Source: Arthrobacter sp. Y-9 (GTDB lineage: Bacteria > Actinomycetota > Actinomycetes > Actinomycetales > Micrococcaceae). From it: a DNA stretch of 64,000 nucleotides. Positions 26,764 to 36,555 of the stretch are shown here, piece by piece. The stretch is from positions 2,480,001 to 2,544,000 of the forward strand of contig NZ_CP121463.1 in NCBI RefSeq assembly GCF_029690065.1. The letters are read 5' to 3'. The notes beneath the pieces were generated by a model. That model was given only the letters and a program-made list of their open reading frames with translations. It had not been told where the DNA came from and ran no database searches. Position 1 is the stretch's first letter. Each line of letters begins with the position of its first letter. A program made the translations under genes and the position numbers.

Positions 26764-26790
26764 AAGGCCGGAACCAATGGTTCCGGCCTT
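26764..26790 (-). terminator. Terminator of initiator tRNA copy 2
   Basis: 12-bp stem AAGGCCGGAACC / GGTTCCGGCCTT with a three-base loop, followed on the minus strand by CTTGTTTT. Confidence 0.9.
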
Positions 26791-26797
26791 CTGCCAG

Positions 26798-26871
26798 TTG
26801 CGGGGACAGGATTTGAACCTGTGACCTCTGGGTTATGAGCCCAGCGAGCTACCGAACTGCTCCACCCCGCG
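26798..26871 (-). tRNA. Initiator tRNA-Met(CAT), copy 2
   Basis: Identical 74-nt sequence to copy 1, displaced by exactly 222 bp, with anticodon CAT at 26835-26837, C1-A72 mismatch and three anticodon-stem G-C pairs. CCA is not encoded. Confidence 0.96.
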
Positions 26872-26882
26872 TCGCATGAACT

Positions 26883-26911
26883 ACTCTACCGGCTGATGAA
26901 CCGCAGACCAA
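26883..26911 (-). promoter_or_regulatory. Promoter of initiator tRNA copy 2
   Basis: TTGGTC and TAGAGT on the minus strand with a 17-base spacer. The -10 is a better consensus match than TAGCGT of copy 1, suggesting higher activity. Confidence 0.8.
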
Positions 26912-26971
26912 ATCGAGGTGACGTGATCAGCGCCTCACCTGCCGCGATACGCGACGCGGGGCGGCTTCCGG

Positions 26972-29959
26972 CTACTTCCCCGTGCTCGGCGAGGGGCTCG
27001 ACGACGGCGACGGGCTGGGCGTCGCCCCGCCCTGAGCGCCCTCGGCGGCCAGGGCCCGGTTCAGCGCGTCCTGCAGCTTCTTCTGCTGCTCGCCGTAGGT
27101 CGCGAAGTCGCCGTTCTTCAGGGCCGCCTGGCCGGCGTCGATCGCCTTCTTGGCGTCGTCCAGCGCCGCCTTCAGGCCCGGAGCGGGAGCCGTGCCCCCG
27201 CCATTGCCGCCGGAGCTGCCCGAGGACGAACCGGAGCCGGTGCCCCCGGAGTTGCCGTTGTTGTTCGCGGCGTCACCGGCCTTGGTGCCCGAGTTGCCGC
27301 CGAACAGCTGATCGAGCGCGGCATCCAGCGTCGGAGCGAAGCCGACCTGGTCACCGAACGCCACCAGCACGCGCTGGAGCGTGGGGTACGCCGTGCTGCC
27401 GGTGGACTTCAGGTAGACCGGCTGCACGTAAAGCAGACCGCCGCCCATGGGAACCGTGAGCAGGTTGCCGCTGACCACGGAGGAGGCGCCTTGCCGCAGC
27501 AGGTTCAGCTCACGCGAGACGTTCGGATCCGAGTCGAACTTGTTCTGAGCCTGACCCGGACCCGGGACCAGGGTGTCGGTGGGCAGCCTGAGCAGCTCGA
27601 GCTCACCGTACTTGGGATCCTTCACACCCGCCTTGTCCCCGGCGTCGCCATTGGCGGCCAGGAAGCCGTAGAGCACGTTGCGGGCGTTGCCGCCGACGGT
27701 CTGCGGGATGAAGGTGCTCGTGAGGCGGAAGGCCGTGCTGGACTCACCCGGCATCTGCATCGACATGTAGTACGGCGGCTGCTTCACGGGTGCGACGTCG
27801 TTGCCCTTGATCGTCGGGTCGTTCGGCACGCTCCACGCGTCGTTGTTCTTGTAGAACCCGTCGGCGTCGGTCACGTGGTACCGGCCCAGAAGTTCCCGCT
27901 GGACCTTGAAGAGGTCTTCGGGGTACCGGACGTGGCTGATCAGGTCGCCGGACATCTCGGACAGCGGCTTCACCGTGCTGGGGAAGACCTTCTGCCATGC
28001 CTTGAGGATCGGGTCCTGGTCATCCCACGCGTACAGGGAGACGGAACCGTCATAGGCGTCCACCGTGGCCTTGACCGAGTTGCGGATGTAGTTCACCGAC
28101 TCACCGGGCAGCGCCGCGAGCCGGCCGGCCGCGGTCTGGGAATCACGGGTCGCGGAGTCCAGCTGCTGCGACTGCGAGTACGGCAGATCGCTGCTGGTGG
28201 TGTAGCCGTCGACGATCCACTTCACCCGGCCGTCCACCACGGCGGGATAGGCGTTGCCGTCGATGGTCAGGTACGGAGCCACCTTCTCGACGCGGTCGCG
28301 CGGGTTCCGGTCGTAGAGGATCTGCGAATCGGCGTTCACGCCGTCGGAGAGCAGCAGGTCCGAGGACTGGAACTTGATGGCGTACAGCAGCTTGTTGAGC
28401 GGATTGCCCACGTTGGGGCCGCCGTTGCCCGTGAAGGTGTACTGGGTCTCGCCGCCGTCCTTGCTGGCCGGGCGGTCCTGCTCCCGGTGAGGGGCGCCCT
28501 GAGGGGCGCCGACGATCGAGTACTCGGGCGAATTCTCGCCGAAGTAGATGCGGGGCTGGTACTTGCTGTCATCACCGAACACGCCGGTGCTCGGGATGCC
28601 CGACTGCAGGAAGTCCGGCTTGCCGTCCGAGGTGAACTTGTTGCCCTTGGCCGCCACGACGCCGTAGCCGTGCGTGTAGACGATGTGCTTGTTGTACCAG
28701 GACTGCTGGTCGGCGTTCAGCCCGTCCGGGTTCAGCTCACGCAAGGCGATCACGGTGTCCTGGACCTTGCCGTTGATCTTGTAGCGGTCCACGTTGAGAG
28801 TGCCCGGGAACTGGTAGTACGGGCGGTACTGCTCGAGCTGGCCGAACGACGCCGAGACCAGGTTCGGGTCCAGCAGACGAATGCTCGCCGCGGTCTCCGC
28901 GTCATTCCGGAGCGCGCCCTGAGTCGCGGTCGTGGTGGCCTTGTACTCGTTGACCTTGATCTTGTCGAGGCCATAGGCGGCGCGGGTGGCGTCGATGTTC
29001 CGCTGGATGAACTCCTTCTCCAGAGTCTGCTCCGACGGACGCACCTGGAACTGCTGGATGACCCACGGGTACAGGCCGCCGGCGAGCAGCGAGGTGATGA
29101 TCAGCATGGCGGTGCCGATGACCGGCAGACGCCACTTGCCGATGATCGCGGCCACGATGAACAGCACGGCCACGATCGCCGCGGCGACAGCCAGGATCGA
29201 CCGGGTGGGCACCACGGCGTTCACATCGGTGTACAGCGCACCGGCCCAGCGGCCGACGTTCGGGTTCTGCACGGTGGTGTAGCGGCCGAGCCAGTAGTTC
29301 GCGGCGAGCAGGAGGAGGAAGACGGCGATCGTGATGCCGAGCTGCAGGCGTGCGGCGTGGCTGAAGAACACGCCTCGCGGCTGGATCCGGATCGCGCCGT
29401 AGAGGTAGTGGGTCAGCAGACCCGCGAGTCCCGCCACGGCGACGATGCTCATGAGCAGGGACAGCAGGAAGCCGAGGAATGGCAGCGAGAAGACGTAGAA
29501 ACCCAGGTCCAGGTTGAACTGAGGGTCGGTCTGACCGAAGGACTCCTGGTTGAAGAACAGCAGGACCTTGGGCCACTGACCCATCGCCGCGGTGCCTGCG
29601 AAGAGGCCGAGGACCGCCGGCAGGCCGATCATCACGGCCCGGCGGACCGGTTCCAACTGAGCCTGGTAGCGGCCCAGATTGTCCTGGGCGGCCTGATCAG
29701 GCGCGTACACCGGGCGGGCGCGATAGGCCACCCGGATGGAGAAGTAGACGGCCAGTCCCATGAGGAGGAACACGGCCAGGAAGACTCCGATCCGCGCCAG
29801 GTTCTGGGTCACGAAGACCCCGATGAACCCGAGCTGCTGGTACCAGAGGACATCGGTCCAGACATTGGCGAAGAAGACGAAGCCGGCCACGAGTGCGGCC
29901 ACCACGATGAGTGTTGGCACGAAGGCTCCGCGTCGCCTGCGGGGCCCGGGGGCTGACAT
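26972..29959 (-). CDS. UPF0182 family integral membrane protein
   Basis: Large conserved actinobacterial/cyanobacterial membrane protein of unknown function. About 995 residues: seven or so N-terminal membrane helices (first [19 protein letters not shown]), a large extracytoplasmic domain (about residues 320-890), and a Gly/Ser/Asn-rich linker and charged tail ending [15 protein letters not shown]. Length and the [12 protein letters not shown] motif near the start match the family. ATG at 29959 has AGGA seven bases upstream; GTG at 29980 with GAGG is a close alternative. Mycobacterial Rv3193c is the likely counterpart and also neighbours a Lon-like PDZ gene. Confidence 0.93.
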   Translation of the reverse strand: MSAPGPRRRRGAFVPTLIVVAALVAGFVFFANVWTDVLWYQQLGFIGVFVTQNLARIGVFLAVFLLMGLAVYFSIRVAYRARPVYAPDQAAQDNLGRYQAQLEPVRRAVMIGLPAVLGLFAGTAAMGQWPKVLLFFNQESFGQTDPQFNLDLGFYVFSLPFLGFLLSLLMSIVAVAGLAGLLTHYLYGAIRIQPRGVFFSHAARLQLGITIAVFLLLLAANYWLGRYTTVQNPNVGRWAGALYTDVNAVVPTRSILAVAAAIVAVLFIVAAIIGKWRLPVIGTAMLIITSLLAGGLYPWVIQQFQVRPSEQTLEKEFIQRNIDATRAAYGLDKIKVNEYKATTTATQGALRNDAETAASIRLLDPNLVSASFGQLEQYRPYYQFPGTLNVDRYKINGKVQDTVIALRELNPDGLNADQQSWYNKHIVYTHGYGVVAAKGNKFTSDGKPDFLQSGIPSTGVFGDDSKYQPRIYFGENSPEYSIVGAPQGAPHREQDRPASKDGGETQYTFTGNGGPNVGNPLNKLLYAIKFQSSDLLLSDGVNADSQILYDRNPRDRVEKVAPYLTIDGNAYPAVVDGRVKWIVDGYTTSSDLPYSQSQQLDSATRDSQTAAGRLAALPGESVNYIRNSVKATVDAYDGSVSLYAWDDQDPILKAWQKVFPSTVKPLSEMSGDLISHVRYPEDLFKVQRELLGRYHVTDADGFYKNNDAWSVPNDPTIKGNDVAPVKQPPYYMSMQMPGESSTAFRLTSTFIPQTVGGNARNVLYGFLAANGDAGDKAGVKDPKYGELELLRLPTDTLVPGPGQAQNKFDSDPNVSRELNLLRQGASSVVSGNLLTVPMGGGLLYVQPVYLKSTGSTAYPTLQRVLVAFGDQVGFAPTLDAALDQLFGGNSGTKAGDAANNNGNSGGTGSGSSSGSSGGNGGGTAPAPGLKAALDDAKKAIDAGQAALKNGDFATYGEQQKKLQDALNRALAAEGAQGGATPSPSPSSSPSPSTGK

Positions 29960-30192
29960 GGGATGGGGTGTTCCTGACACGCTCAGTACCTCGATGGAAG
30001 TTTCGCTGCGGTGATGGACGGGGGACCCGTCACACCTGTTCCACGAACGGATCGGCCGTGAGGTTCCCCGCCTTCAGCCTAACTCCCCCGGCCCCGCGCC
30101 TGCCCGGGCCGTTCCCGCGCGGCCGGCCGGATGACGTGGCACGACACCCCGTGCAAAGCCGGGCGCGTGCCCGGCCACGCGCCGTCGGGCAC

Positions 30193-31323
30193 TCAGCCTG
30201 CCGTGCAGTGCGGCAGGGCGGCGAGGTCACCGCCCTTGGCGTAGGTCTCCACCGCGGTGCGGGCGTCGGACACGGTGTTCACCTTGACGACCTCCAGCCC
30301 GTCCGGGATGTGCCCCACCACTTCGTCGCAGTTGGCGGCCGGAGCCAGGAAGAGGCCCGCGCCGGCCGAACGGGCGCCGTGCATCTTCTGGGCGATGCCG
30401 CCGATCGGGCCCACCTGGCCGTCCGGCGTGATGGTGCCGGTGCCGGCGATGTGCTTGCCGCCGGTCAGGTCCCCCGGCGTCAGCGAATCGATGAGACCCA
30501 GGGTGAACATCAGGCCCGCGCTCGGACCGCCCACCTGGTCCAGCTGGTACTGGACCTTGAACGGGAAGTCGAAGGAGAAGGCCAGCCCGATGCCCATGAG
30601 GTAGCGGCCGTCCTTGTCCTTGACCGGCGCGAAGCGGACGGTCGGCTTGTCCGCGCCGCGCTGCACCTGGACCGAGACCTCATTGCCGTTCGACGCGGCG
30701 AGCGCGTCACGGACGGCGGTCATCGAGGTGGAAGGCTTCCCGTCGATACTCAGGAGGACGTCGCCGTCCTTCAGCTTTCCCTCGGCCGGAGAGTCCTCGG
30801 TGAAGCCGCCCACCGTGAGCTTCTGCTGGAACGGGATCTTCAGCGCGCCCAGGGCCGCCGCGGTGGCGTTCTCCTGGGAGCTGGTCATGGCCTGGGCGTT
30901 CTCCTTCTGGTTCTGCTCCTTGGTGACGCCCTTGGGGAAGATCTGGTCCTCGTCGTAGACCGCCTTGGACGGATCCATGAACGCCTGGATCAGCTCGAAT
31001 CCGGTCACGCGGCCGCCGGGGCCACCCGAGACGTAGACGGTGGTGAGGTCGAGATCACCCTGAGCCGGGAAGCTCTCGTGCCCGGTGATCTGGATGACCT
31101 TCTTGTCCTCGACGGTGCCGATCGTGTTGTACGTCGGACCCGGGGATTCGATCACGTACGGCAGCGGGACGAGCGAGCCCAGCGCCAGCACCACGAAGAA
31201 CAGTCCCCAGATCACCGCGCCGATCGGAAAACGACGACGGCGCCGCCGTCCGGGCGTGCCCTCCGGCGGTGCCGGCATCGAATAGGGCTGCGCCGGCGGG
31301 GTCGCCGGGAACTGCTCGCTCAT
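30193..31323 (-). CDS. YlbL-like Lon-protease-domain protein with PDZ
   Basis: Membrane-anchored Lon-type Ser-Lys protease. In 376 residues: cytoplasmic Pro/Arg-rich start, one membrane helix (IGAVIWGLFFVVLALGSLV), extracytoplasmic PDZ domain (FTEDSPAEGKLKDGDVLLSI), and a Lon catalytic domain with the serine in GGPSAGLMFTLG and the lysine in GGKHIAGTGTITPDG. The family includes B. subtilis YlbL. ATG at 31323 with AGGAAACC. Upstream and downstream neighbours (UPF0182 protein; DUF2342 protein) match mycobacterial Rv3193c-Rv3195. Confidence 0.93.
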   Translation of the reverse strand: MSEQFPATPPAQPYSMPAPPEGTPGRRRRRRFPIGAVIWGLFFVVLALGSLVPLPYVIESPGPTYNTIGTVEDKKVIQITGHESFPAQGDLDLTTVYVSGGPGGRVTGFELIQAFMDPSKAVYDEDQIFPKGVTKEQNQKENAQAMTSSQENATAAALGALKIPFQQKLTVGGFTEDSPAEGKLKDGDVLLSIDGKPSTSMTAVRDALAASNGNEVSVQVQRGADKPTVRFAPVKDKDGRYLMGIGLAFSFDFPFKVQYQLDQVGGPSAGLMFTLGLIDSLTPGDLTGGKHIAGTGTITPDGQVGPIGGIAQKMHGARSAGAGLFLAPAANCDEVVGHIPDGLEVVKVNTVSDARTAVETYAKGGDLAALPHCTAG

Positions 31324-31489
31324 GGTTTCCTTCCGGATCAACGGTGCTCACTCAAGGGTAGGCGGCGAAACTGAGTGTCCCCGCCGCGGACCCTGCTTTG
31401 CCCTCAGCGAAACCGCCATCGGCACCGGCGACAGGGGTGCCTGGGCAGGGGTACCGTGAAGGAAAAGGCCCAGGAAAGATCGGTGGACC

Positions 31490-32929
31490 ATGAGCAACGA
31501 GCCCAACACGAACAACCCCGGCGAGGATCCCCAGGACCAGTTTCAGGAGATGCTGCGGCGACTCATGGGAGGTGCTGCTCCGGAGGGCTTCGACGCCCAG
31601 GAGTTCGCCAAGGCCAGCGGTCTGCCGGACGACCCCCAGTTCCTGGCCTCCATGTTCCAGCAGGTCCAGGCCATGCTGTCGTCCAGCTCGGACGGCCCCG
31701 TGAACTGGAAGCTGGCCCACGACACTGCACGCAACGTCGCCGCGCAGTCGAGCGACCCCACCCCGAGCTCCGTCGAGCAGCGCGACGTCGATCAGACTCT
31801 GCGCCTCGCGGACCTGTGGCTCAACAAGGTCACCGACTTCCCCGAGCCGAACATCATCGGCAAGGCCTGGTCCCGGGCCGAGTGGGTCGAAGCCACCATG
31901 CCGACCTGGCGCCGCCTGACGGAGCCCGTGGCCAACAGTGTCGCCAAGGCCCTCACCGACGCGATGACGCAGAACCTGCCCGAGGAGCTCAAGCTCCAGG
32001 GCCTCGGCGGCATGATGGGCGGGGCCGGCTCGATGCTGCAGAACATGGGCGGCGCCATCTTCGCGATGCAGCTCGGCCAGGCGATCGGCTCGCTGGCCAC
32101 CGAAGTGGTCGGCTCCACCGAGATCGGCATTCCGCTGGCCGATCTCGAGATGGCTCTGCTGCCCACGAACATCGCGGCATTCGGCGAGGGTCTGGAGATC
32201 CCCGCTGAGGACGTCCGGATCTACCTCGGTGTCCGCGAAGCCGCCCATGCCCGCCTCTTCACCTCCGTGCCGTGGCTGCGCGGCTACGTCCTGGGCGCCA
32301 TTGAGGACTACGCGCGCGGCATCCACATCGACGTCTCGCGCATCCAGGACCTGGCTCAGGATGTCGACCCGTCCAACCCCGAGTCCCTGCAGGCCGCGCT
32401 CCAGGAAGGCGTGTTCATGCCGGAGCGGACCCCTGCCCAGCAGGCCGCGCTCGACAAGCTGGAGACGGCCCTCGCCCTGATCGAGGGCTGGGTGGACGAA
32501 GTGACCACGGAAGCCCTGGAAGGGGTGCTGAGCACCGCGCCCGCGCTGCGCGAGACCGTCCGCCGTCGTCGTGCGACCGGTGGCCCGGCCGAGCACGCAT
32601 TCTCCTCGCTGGTGGGCCTGGAACTCCGTCCCCGCCGCCTCCGTGAGGCCGCCGCCCTGTGGGCCGCGCTGAAGGAGGAACGCGGGACCGAAGGCCGCGA
32701 CGCCGTGTGGAAGCACCCCGACCTCATCCCGACCACCGAGGATCTCAACGACCCCCAGGGGTTCGGCGCCCGCCGTCAGCTGGCCGAGGCGAGCGACGCC
32801 GAGGTGGACGACGCGATCGAGAAGCTGCTCTCCGGCGGATTCGACGAGCCGGCCGAGGGGTCGACGGACGAGTCCACGGATGGTCCCGCCGAAGGGCCGT
32901 CCGACGAGGACGGCAAGCCCGGGGCGTGA
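31490..32929 (+). CDS. DUF2342 / Zincin_2 putative metalloprotease
   Basis: A 479-residue soluble protein of the Zincin_2 family (DUF2342), counterpart of mycobacterial Rv3195. Family features: EAAHARLFTSVPWLRGYVLGAIEDYARGI, containing the conserved E-x-x-H in REAAHARLF, and the C-terminal DAVWKHPDLIPTTEDL. Despite the name, protease activity has not been clearly shown for the family and no canonical HExxH is visible. The N-terminus (residues 1-60) is Asn/Gln/Pro-rich and the C-terminus acidic and Gly/Ser/Thr-rich. Divergent from the PDZ gene across a 166-bp gap; followed by a strong terminator. Confidence 0.87.
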   Translation: MSNEPNTNNPGEDPQDQFQEMLRRLMGGAAPEGFDAQEFAKASGLPDDPQFLASMFQQVQAMLSSSSDGPVNWKLAHDTARNVAAQSSDPTPSSVEQRDVDQTLRLADLWLNKVTDFPEPNIIGKAWSRAEWVEATMPTWRRLTEPVANSVAKALTDAMTQNLPEELKLQGLGGMMGGAGSMLQNMGGAIFAMQLGQAIGSLATEVVGSTEIGIPLADLEMALLPTNIAAFGEGLEIPAEDVRIYLGVREAAHARLFTSVPWLRGYVLGAIEDYARGIHIDVSRIQDLAQDVDPSNPESLQAALQEGVFMPERTPAQQAALDKLETALALIEGWVDEVTTEALEGVLSTAPALRETVRRRRATGGPAEHAFSSLVGLELRPRRLREAAALWAALKEERGTEGRDAVWKHPDLIPTTEDLNDPQGFGARRQLAEASDAEVDDAIEKLLSGGFDEPAEGSTDESTDGPAEGPSDEDGKPGA

Positions 32930-32967
32930 GTCGCTGATGCCCGTGGGCGCCGGTCGCTCAATCCCCG

Positions 32968-33000
32968 TGGGGGCGTGGTCCTGAAGGACCACGCCCCCCA
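32968..33000 (+). terminator. Hairpin terminator after the DUF2342 gene
   Basis: 14-bp stem TGGGGGCGTGGTCC / GGACCACGCCCCCA-type, TGAA loop, about 40 bases after the stop. No U-run, typical of many high-GC terminators. Confidence 0.8.
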
Positions 33001-33157
33001 TGGCTCTGGCCGGTCAGCGCCTGAGGACCCTGCGATTTCAGAACCGTTCGACATCACGTGTCAGCCCTCGCCACTAGGATCGGGAATCGAAAACCCTCTG
33101 GGCGGCCGATGCCCTGCCCAGGCCTTGACCACGCCTTGACCAGGAGCGGGAGATGCG

Positions 33158-33724
33158 GTGACCCGAGTCGCGTTCGTCGATGAGTCCATGCTCGCCGTCC
33201 CTGGGGGCGCCACCTACATCCTGGCCGCTGTGGTGCTCCACTCAGACGATCTGGACGAGGCCCGGAGACAGGTGTCCGGGCTCAAGCCGAAGAAGGCCAA
33301 GAAGCTCCATTGGCGCGACTCGAATGACTCCGCCCGTCTCGCCATAGTGAAGGCGATGGCGGAGCTTCCAGCAACGGGGTGCGTCGTGATCCGGTCGCAG
33401 CACTCTGGACACACGCAGGAACGCCAGCGCCGCCTCTGCCTTGAACGGCTCCTGTTCGAGTTGCGGGCGCTGGAAGTGACGCTCGTCGTGGTGGAATCCC
33501 GTGGACCAGCCGACGACCGGCGCGATCTGGCCATGCTTCAGATGCTCCGCTCGCGCCGCATCATCGACGGAACTCTGAGAATGGAGCATTGCGCAGGCCC
33601 TCGTGAGCCATTGCTGTGGGCGGCCGACGTCCTCTGCGGCGTGGTGGCCCACGGTGAGACCGTGCCGCAAACCGCCTACTCGGAATTGATCTCGCTCGCG
33701 GAAATCCATCGCCTTCCTGCCTGA
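33158..33724 (+). CDS. DUF3800-like hypothetical protein
   Basis: A 188-residue protein whose layout resembles DUF3800: N-terminal aspartate motif VAFVDES (D8), central AKKLHWRDS (K49-H51-W52), and C-terminal LLWAADVLCG (D157). DUF3800 proteins have an RNase H-like fold and occur in accessory and defence contexts, but their activity is not established. GTG start at 33158 with GGGAG upstream. It stands alone, interrupting an otherwise conserved block, and its sequence is slightly less GC-biased in style than its neighbours, so horizontal acquisition is possible. The family assignment is by motif pattern only. Confidence 0.6.
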   Translation: MTRVAFVDESMLAVPGGATYILAAVVLHSDDLDEARRQVSGLKPKKAKKLHWRDSNDSARLAIVKAMAELPATGCVVIRSQHSGHTQERQRRLCLERLLFELRALEVTLVVVESRGPADDRRDLAMLQMLRSRRIIDGTLRMEHCAGPREPLLWAADVLCGVVAHGETVPQTAYSELISLAEIHRLPA

Positions 33725-33763
33725 ACAGGGCAGTCCGGGAAAACGCGAAGCCCCAGGCCCTGT
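33725..33763 (+). terminator. Hairpin after the DUF3800-like gene
   Basis: ACAGGGC (33725-33731) pairs with GCCCTGT (33757-33763) across a 25-base loop, immediately after the stop. Probable weak terminator. Confidence 0.45.
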
Positions 33764-33859
33764 CATACGGCAGGAACTCCTGAGGCTCACTTCCTCACCC
33801 ACCACGATGGGGAGACACTTCAACGATAGGTGACGGTGTGGACAAGATCAACACCGTCC

Positions 33860-34423
33860 TCAGTCCTCGGTGAGGCCCCTCGACTGCGCGTACGCGACGC
33901 CGGAGAGGAACGCCTTCGCCTTCTCCAGATCGGGGTAGGCCGAACACAGCTTCCAGAAGTCCGGGCCGTGTCCCGCCACGAGCAGATGCGTCAGCTCGTG
34001 CACCAGGACGTAGTCGACCACCCAGTCCGGCATGCCCTGAAGCTTGTCGGACAGGCGGATGGAACGGTCCGCCGGGGTGGCGGAACCCCATCGCGAATTC
34101 TGGTTGCTGACCCAGCGCACGCTGCTCGGCCGCGCCTGGCCGCCTAAGTACCGCTGGGACAGGAGCCGGGCGCGCTCGGCGAGCTCGTCGTCGTTCCGGC
34201 CTGCTGCCTTGCCGGAGGCTTCCCGCGACTGGAGGCGGAGCAGCATCTTCTGCACCCATTCGTCCTCCTGAGCGTGGGTGAAGCGCGCCGGGATGGCGAC
34301 GACGACGGTCCCGCCTTCCCAGAACGCGCTCACGGTGCGCTTGCGGCGGGCCGAGCGGCGCACCACCACGGGGGTCCCGTCCGGTGCGAACCGGGGCTGC
34401 TCCGCTTGACCCGCACGGCTCAT
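33860..34423 (-). CDS. YgjP/WLM-type metallopeptidase
   Basis: A 187-residue protein with the zinc signature VHELTH (H142, E143, H146) and a downstream third ligand GHGPDFW (H152), plus the SNQNSRWGS motif (residues 106-114) typical of YgjP (DUF45). Such proteins are predicted zinc peptidases resembling SprT; their substrates are unknown. The ATG at 34423 overlaps the uvrD2 stop by four bases (ATGA), so it is coupled to a DNA-repair helicase. A role in protein-DNA crosslink processing is a possible inference only. Confidence 0.85.
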   Translation of the reverse strand: MSRAGQAEQPRFAPDGTPVVVRRSARRKRTVSAFWEGGTVVVAIPARFTHAQEDEWVQKMLLRLQSREASGKAAGRNDDELAERARLLSQRYLGGQARPSSVRWVSNQNSRWGSATPADRSIRLSDKLQGMPDWVVDYVLVHELTHLLVAGHGPDFWKLCSAYPDLEKAKAFLSGVAYAQSRGLTED

Positions 34424-36555
34424 TGAGCCGCCACCACCTTCAGCACGGCCTCACCGTACTTCTCGAGTTTGCGCTGCCCCACACCGGAGAGCACCGCGAG
34501 CGCCTCCATGGTCTCCGGCTTCTCCTCCGCGATCAGCGTGAGGGTCGCATCGGTGAAGACCACATAGGCCGGGACGTCCGCCGACGACGCCTCCGCCTTG
34601 CGCCACTCGCGCAGCGCCTCGAACAGCTTCTCGTCCAGCGACGGCGGGCAGTCGACACAGCGGCCGACCTTCCGCTCCGGGCCGGTGGTGAGCTGCGTGC
34701 CACACACCTTGCACTGGGTCGCGACGGCCTTGACGCGGTTCTTGCGGAGACGGGTCGCGGATTCGCGCACCGTGCTGCCGTTGCCGCCGGGCCGCAGCGC
34801 GTCGAGGAAGCGGGAGGGCTTGCGGTGTGCGCGGCCGCCCGGGGTGCGCGCGGTGGACCAGGTGAAGCAGAGGTCGGTCCGCGCACGCGTGATGCCCACG
34901 TAGAGCAGCCGTCGTTCCTCATCGACGTCGGACGGGGTCTCGGCGAAGGAGATCGGCATGAGTCCTTCGCTCATGCCCACCAGGAACACGGCGTCCCATT
35001 CGAGGCCCTTGGCGGAGTGCAGCGAGGCGAGGGTGACACCCTGCACCGTCGGGGCGTGCTGGGCCGTGGCCCGTTCCTGGAGTTCCGTCACGAAGTCGAG
35101 CAGGGAAAAATCCTCCCCGCGGCTGTTCGCCAGATCCTGTGCCAGATTGACCAGGGCCGCCAGGGATTCCCAGCGCTCCCGGACGGCGCCGCCACCGACC
35201 GGCGCCTCGGACGTGTAGCCCAGGCTCGAGAGGACGTCCGCCACGGTCCCGGGAACGGCGGCGCCGCGGGTCGAGTCGGCGCGGGCTGCGGCGCGCAGCT
35301 GCAGCATCCCTTCGCGCACTTCGCGGCGCTGGAAGAACCGTTCCCCGCCGCGGAGCTGATACGGGATGTCCCGGGCGGACAGGGCCTGCTCGAACGCCTC
35401 GGACTGTCCATTGGTGCGGAACAGGACGGCGATCTGGGCCGCGGGGGTGCCGGCCGCGATGAGCGTCGAGATGCGTTCGGCCACGACCGCCGACTCCGCC
35501 TCGTCGTCGGGGCACTCGATGAACACCGGTTCCGCGGCGTGCGGCCTCTGCGCCACGAGTTCCAGGGGCTTCGCCCAGACCTTGTCGGCCTCCGGACCAC
35601 CTGACGGGCGGCTCCGCAGGAGGGTGTTCGCGAGCTTCACCACCTCCGGCGTGGAACGGTAATCGCGGATCAGGCGCACCACCTGCGCCTGCGGGTAGGT
35701 CTTCGGGAAGTCGAGGAGATGCCGCGGCGTCGCGCCGGTGAACGAGTAGATGGTCTGGCTGGCATCGCCCACGACGCATAGTTCCTCGCGGCCTCCGAGC
35801 CACAGCTGGAGCAGCCGTTCCTGGAGGGGCGAGACGTCCTGGTATTCGTCCACCACGAAGTGCCGGTACTGGTCGCGCACCGTCGCGGCCACCTTGGGAT
35901 CCTCTTCCAGGATGCCCACCGTGATGAGCAGGACGTCCTCGAAGTCGATGATGTTGCGGTCCGTCTTCACCTCTTCGTACGCCTCGAAGATGCGCGCGAC
36001 GGCGGGCAGCTCCAGGCCGCCCGGCTCACCGCGGCCCTGGGCGCGGGCGAGGTAGTTGGCCGGGGTCAGCATGGACACCTTGGCCCACTCGATCTCGGCC
36101 GCGATGTCCCGCACCGCGGCCCGGTCCACGGTGAGGCGCAGCCTGCGGGCCGATTCGGCGATGAGACCGGCCTTGTGGTCCAGGAGCTGCGGGACCGAGC
36201 CACCGATCGCCTGGGGCCAGAAATACTGCAACTGGCGGAGCGCCGCCGCGTGGAAGGTGCGGGCCTGCACCGCGGGGACGCCGAGGTCCCGCAGACGGCT
36301 GCGCATCTCCGCGGCTGCACGGGCGGTGAACGTCACCGCGAGAAGTCGCTGCGGGGTGTAGACCCCGGAGTGGACGCCGTACGCGATGCGATGCGTGATG
36401 GCGCGCGTCTTACCGGTCCCGGCGCCCGCCAGGACACACAGCGGCCCGGTCAGCGTGGTCGCGACCGCTCGCTGTTCCGCATCCAGGCCTCCGAGAATCC
36501 GTTCCTCGAGGCTGCTGCCGTTCTCCACGTCCAGGGTGTCTGCTCCTTCAGTCAC
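34420..36555 (-). CDS. uvrD2: ATP-dependent DNA helicase UvrD2
   Basis: SF1A helicase of the actinobacterial UvrD2 type. In 711 residues: Walker A LAGAGTGKTRAITHRIAYG (43-61), the SF1 motifs VTFTARAAAEMRSRL, VDEYQDVSPLQERLL, QTIYSFTGA and HSAKGLEWDAVFLVGM, a C-terminal tetracysteine module (CKVCG ... CVDC) and a terminal HRDC domain (KLFEALREWRKAEA ... LSGVGQRKLEKYG). This matches mycobacterial UvrD2, which is essential there. GTG at 36555 has GAGG eight bases upstream. Its upstream region holds degenerate tandem repeats. Confidence 0.96.
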   Translation of the reverse strand: MTEGADTLDVENGSSLEERILGGLDAEQRAVATTLTGPLCVLAGAGTGKTRAITHRIAYGVHSGVYTPQRLLAVTFTARAAAEMRSRLRDLGVPAVQARTFHAAALRQLQYFWPQAIGGSVPQLLDHKAGLIAESARRLRLTVDRAAVRDIAAEIEWAKVSMLTPANYLARAQGRGEPGGLELPAVARIFEAYEEVKTDRNIIDFEDVLLITVGILEEDPKVAATVRDQYRHFVVDEYQDVSPLQERLLQLWLGGREELCVVGDASQTIYSFTGATPRHLLDFPKTYPQAQVVRLIRDYRSTPEVVKLANTLLRSRPSGGPEADKVWAKPLELVAQRPHAAEPVFIECPDDEAESAVVAERISTLIAAGTPAAQIAVLFRTNGQSEAFEQALSARDIPYQLRGGERFFQRREVREGMLQLRAAARADSTRGAAVPGTVADVLSSLGYTSEAPVGGGAVRERWESLAALVNLAQDLANSRGEDFSLLDFVTELQERATAQHAPTVQGVTLASLHSAKGLEWDAVFLVGMSEGLMPISFAETPSDVDEERRLLYVGITRARTDLCFTWSTARTPGGRAHRKPSRFLDALRPGGNGSTVRESATRLRKNRVKAVATQCKVCGTQLTTGPERKVGRCVDCPPSLDEKLFEALREWRKAEASSADVPAYVVFTDATLTLIAEEKPETMEALAVLSGVGQRKLEKYGEAVLKVVAAQ

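Noticed and set aside
26542-26911. Possible CRISPR-like repeats around the tRNAs
   Set aside because: The repeats are a duplicated tRNA transcription unit, not short repeats separated by unique spacers.
34384-35604. Plus-strand frame opposite uvrD2
   Set aside because: Antisense shadow; uvrD2 has complete helicase motifs on the minus strand.
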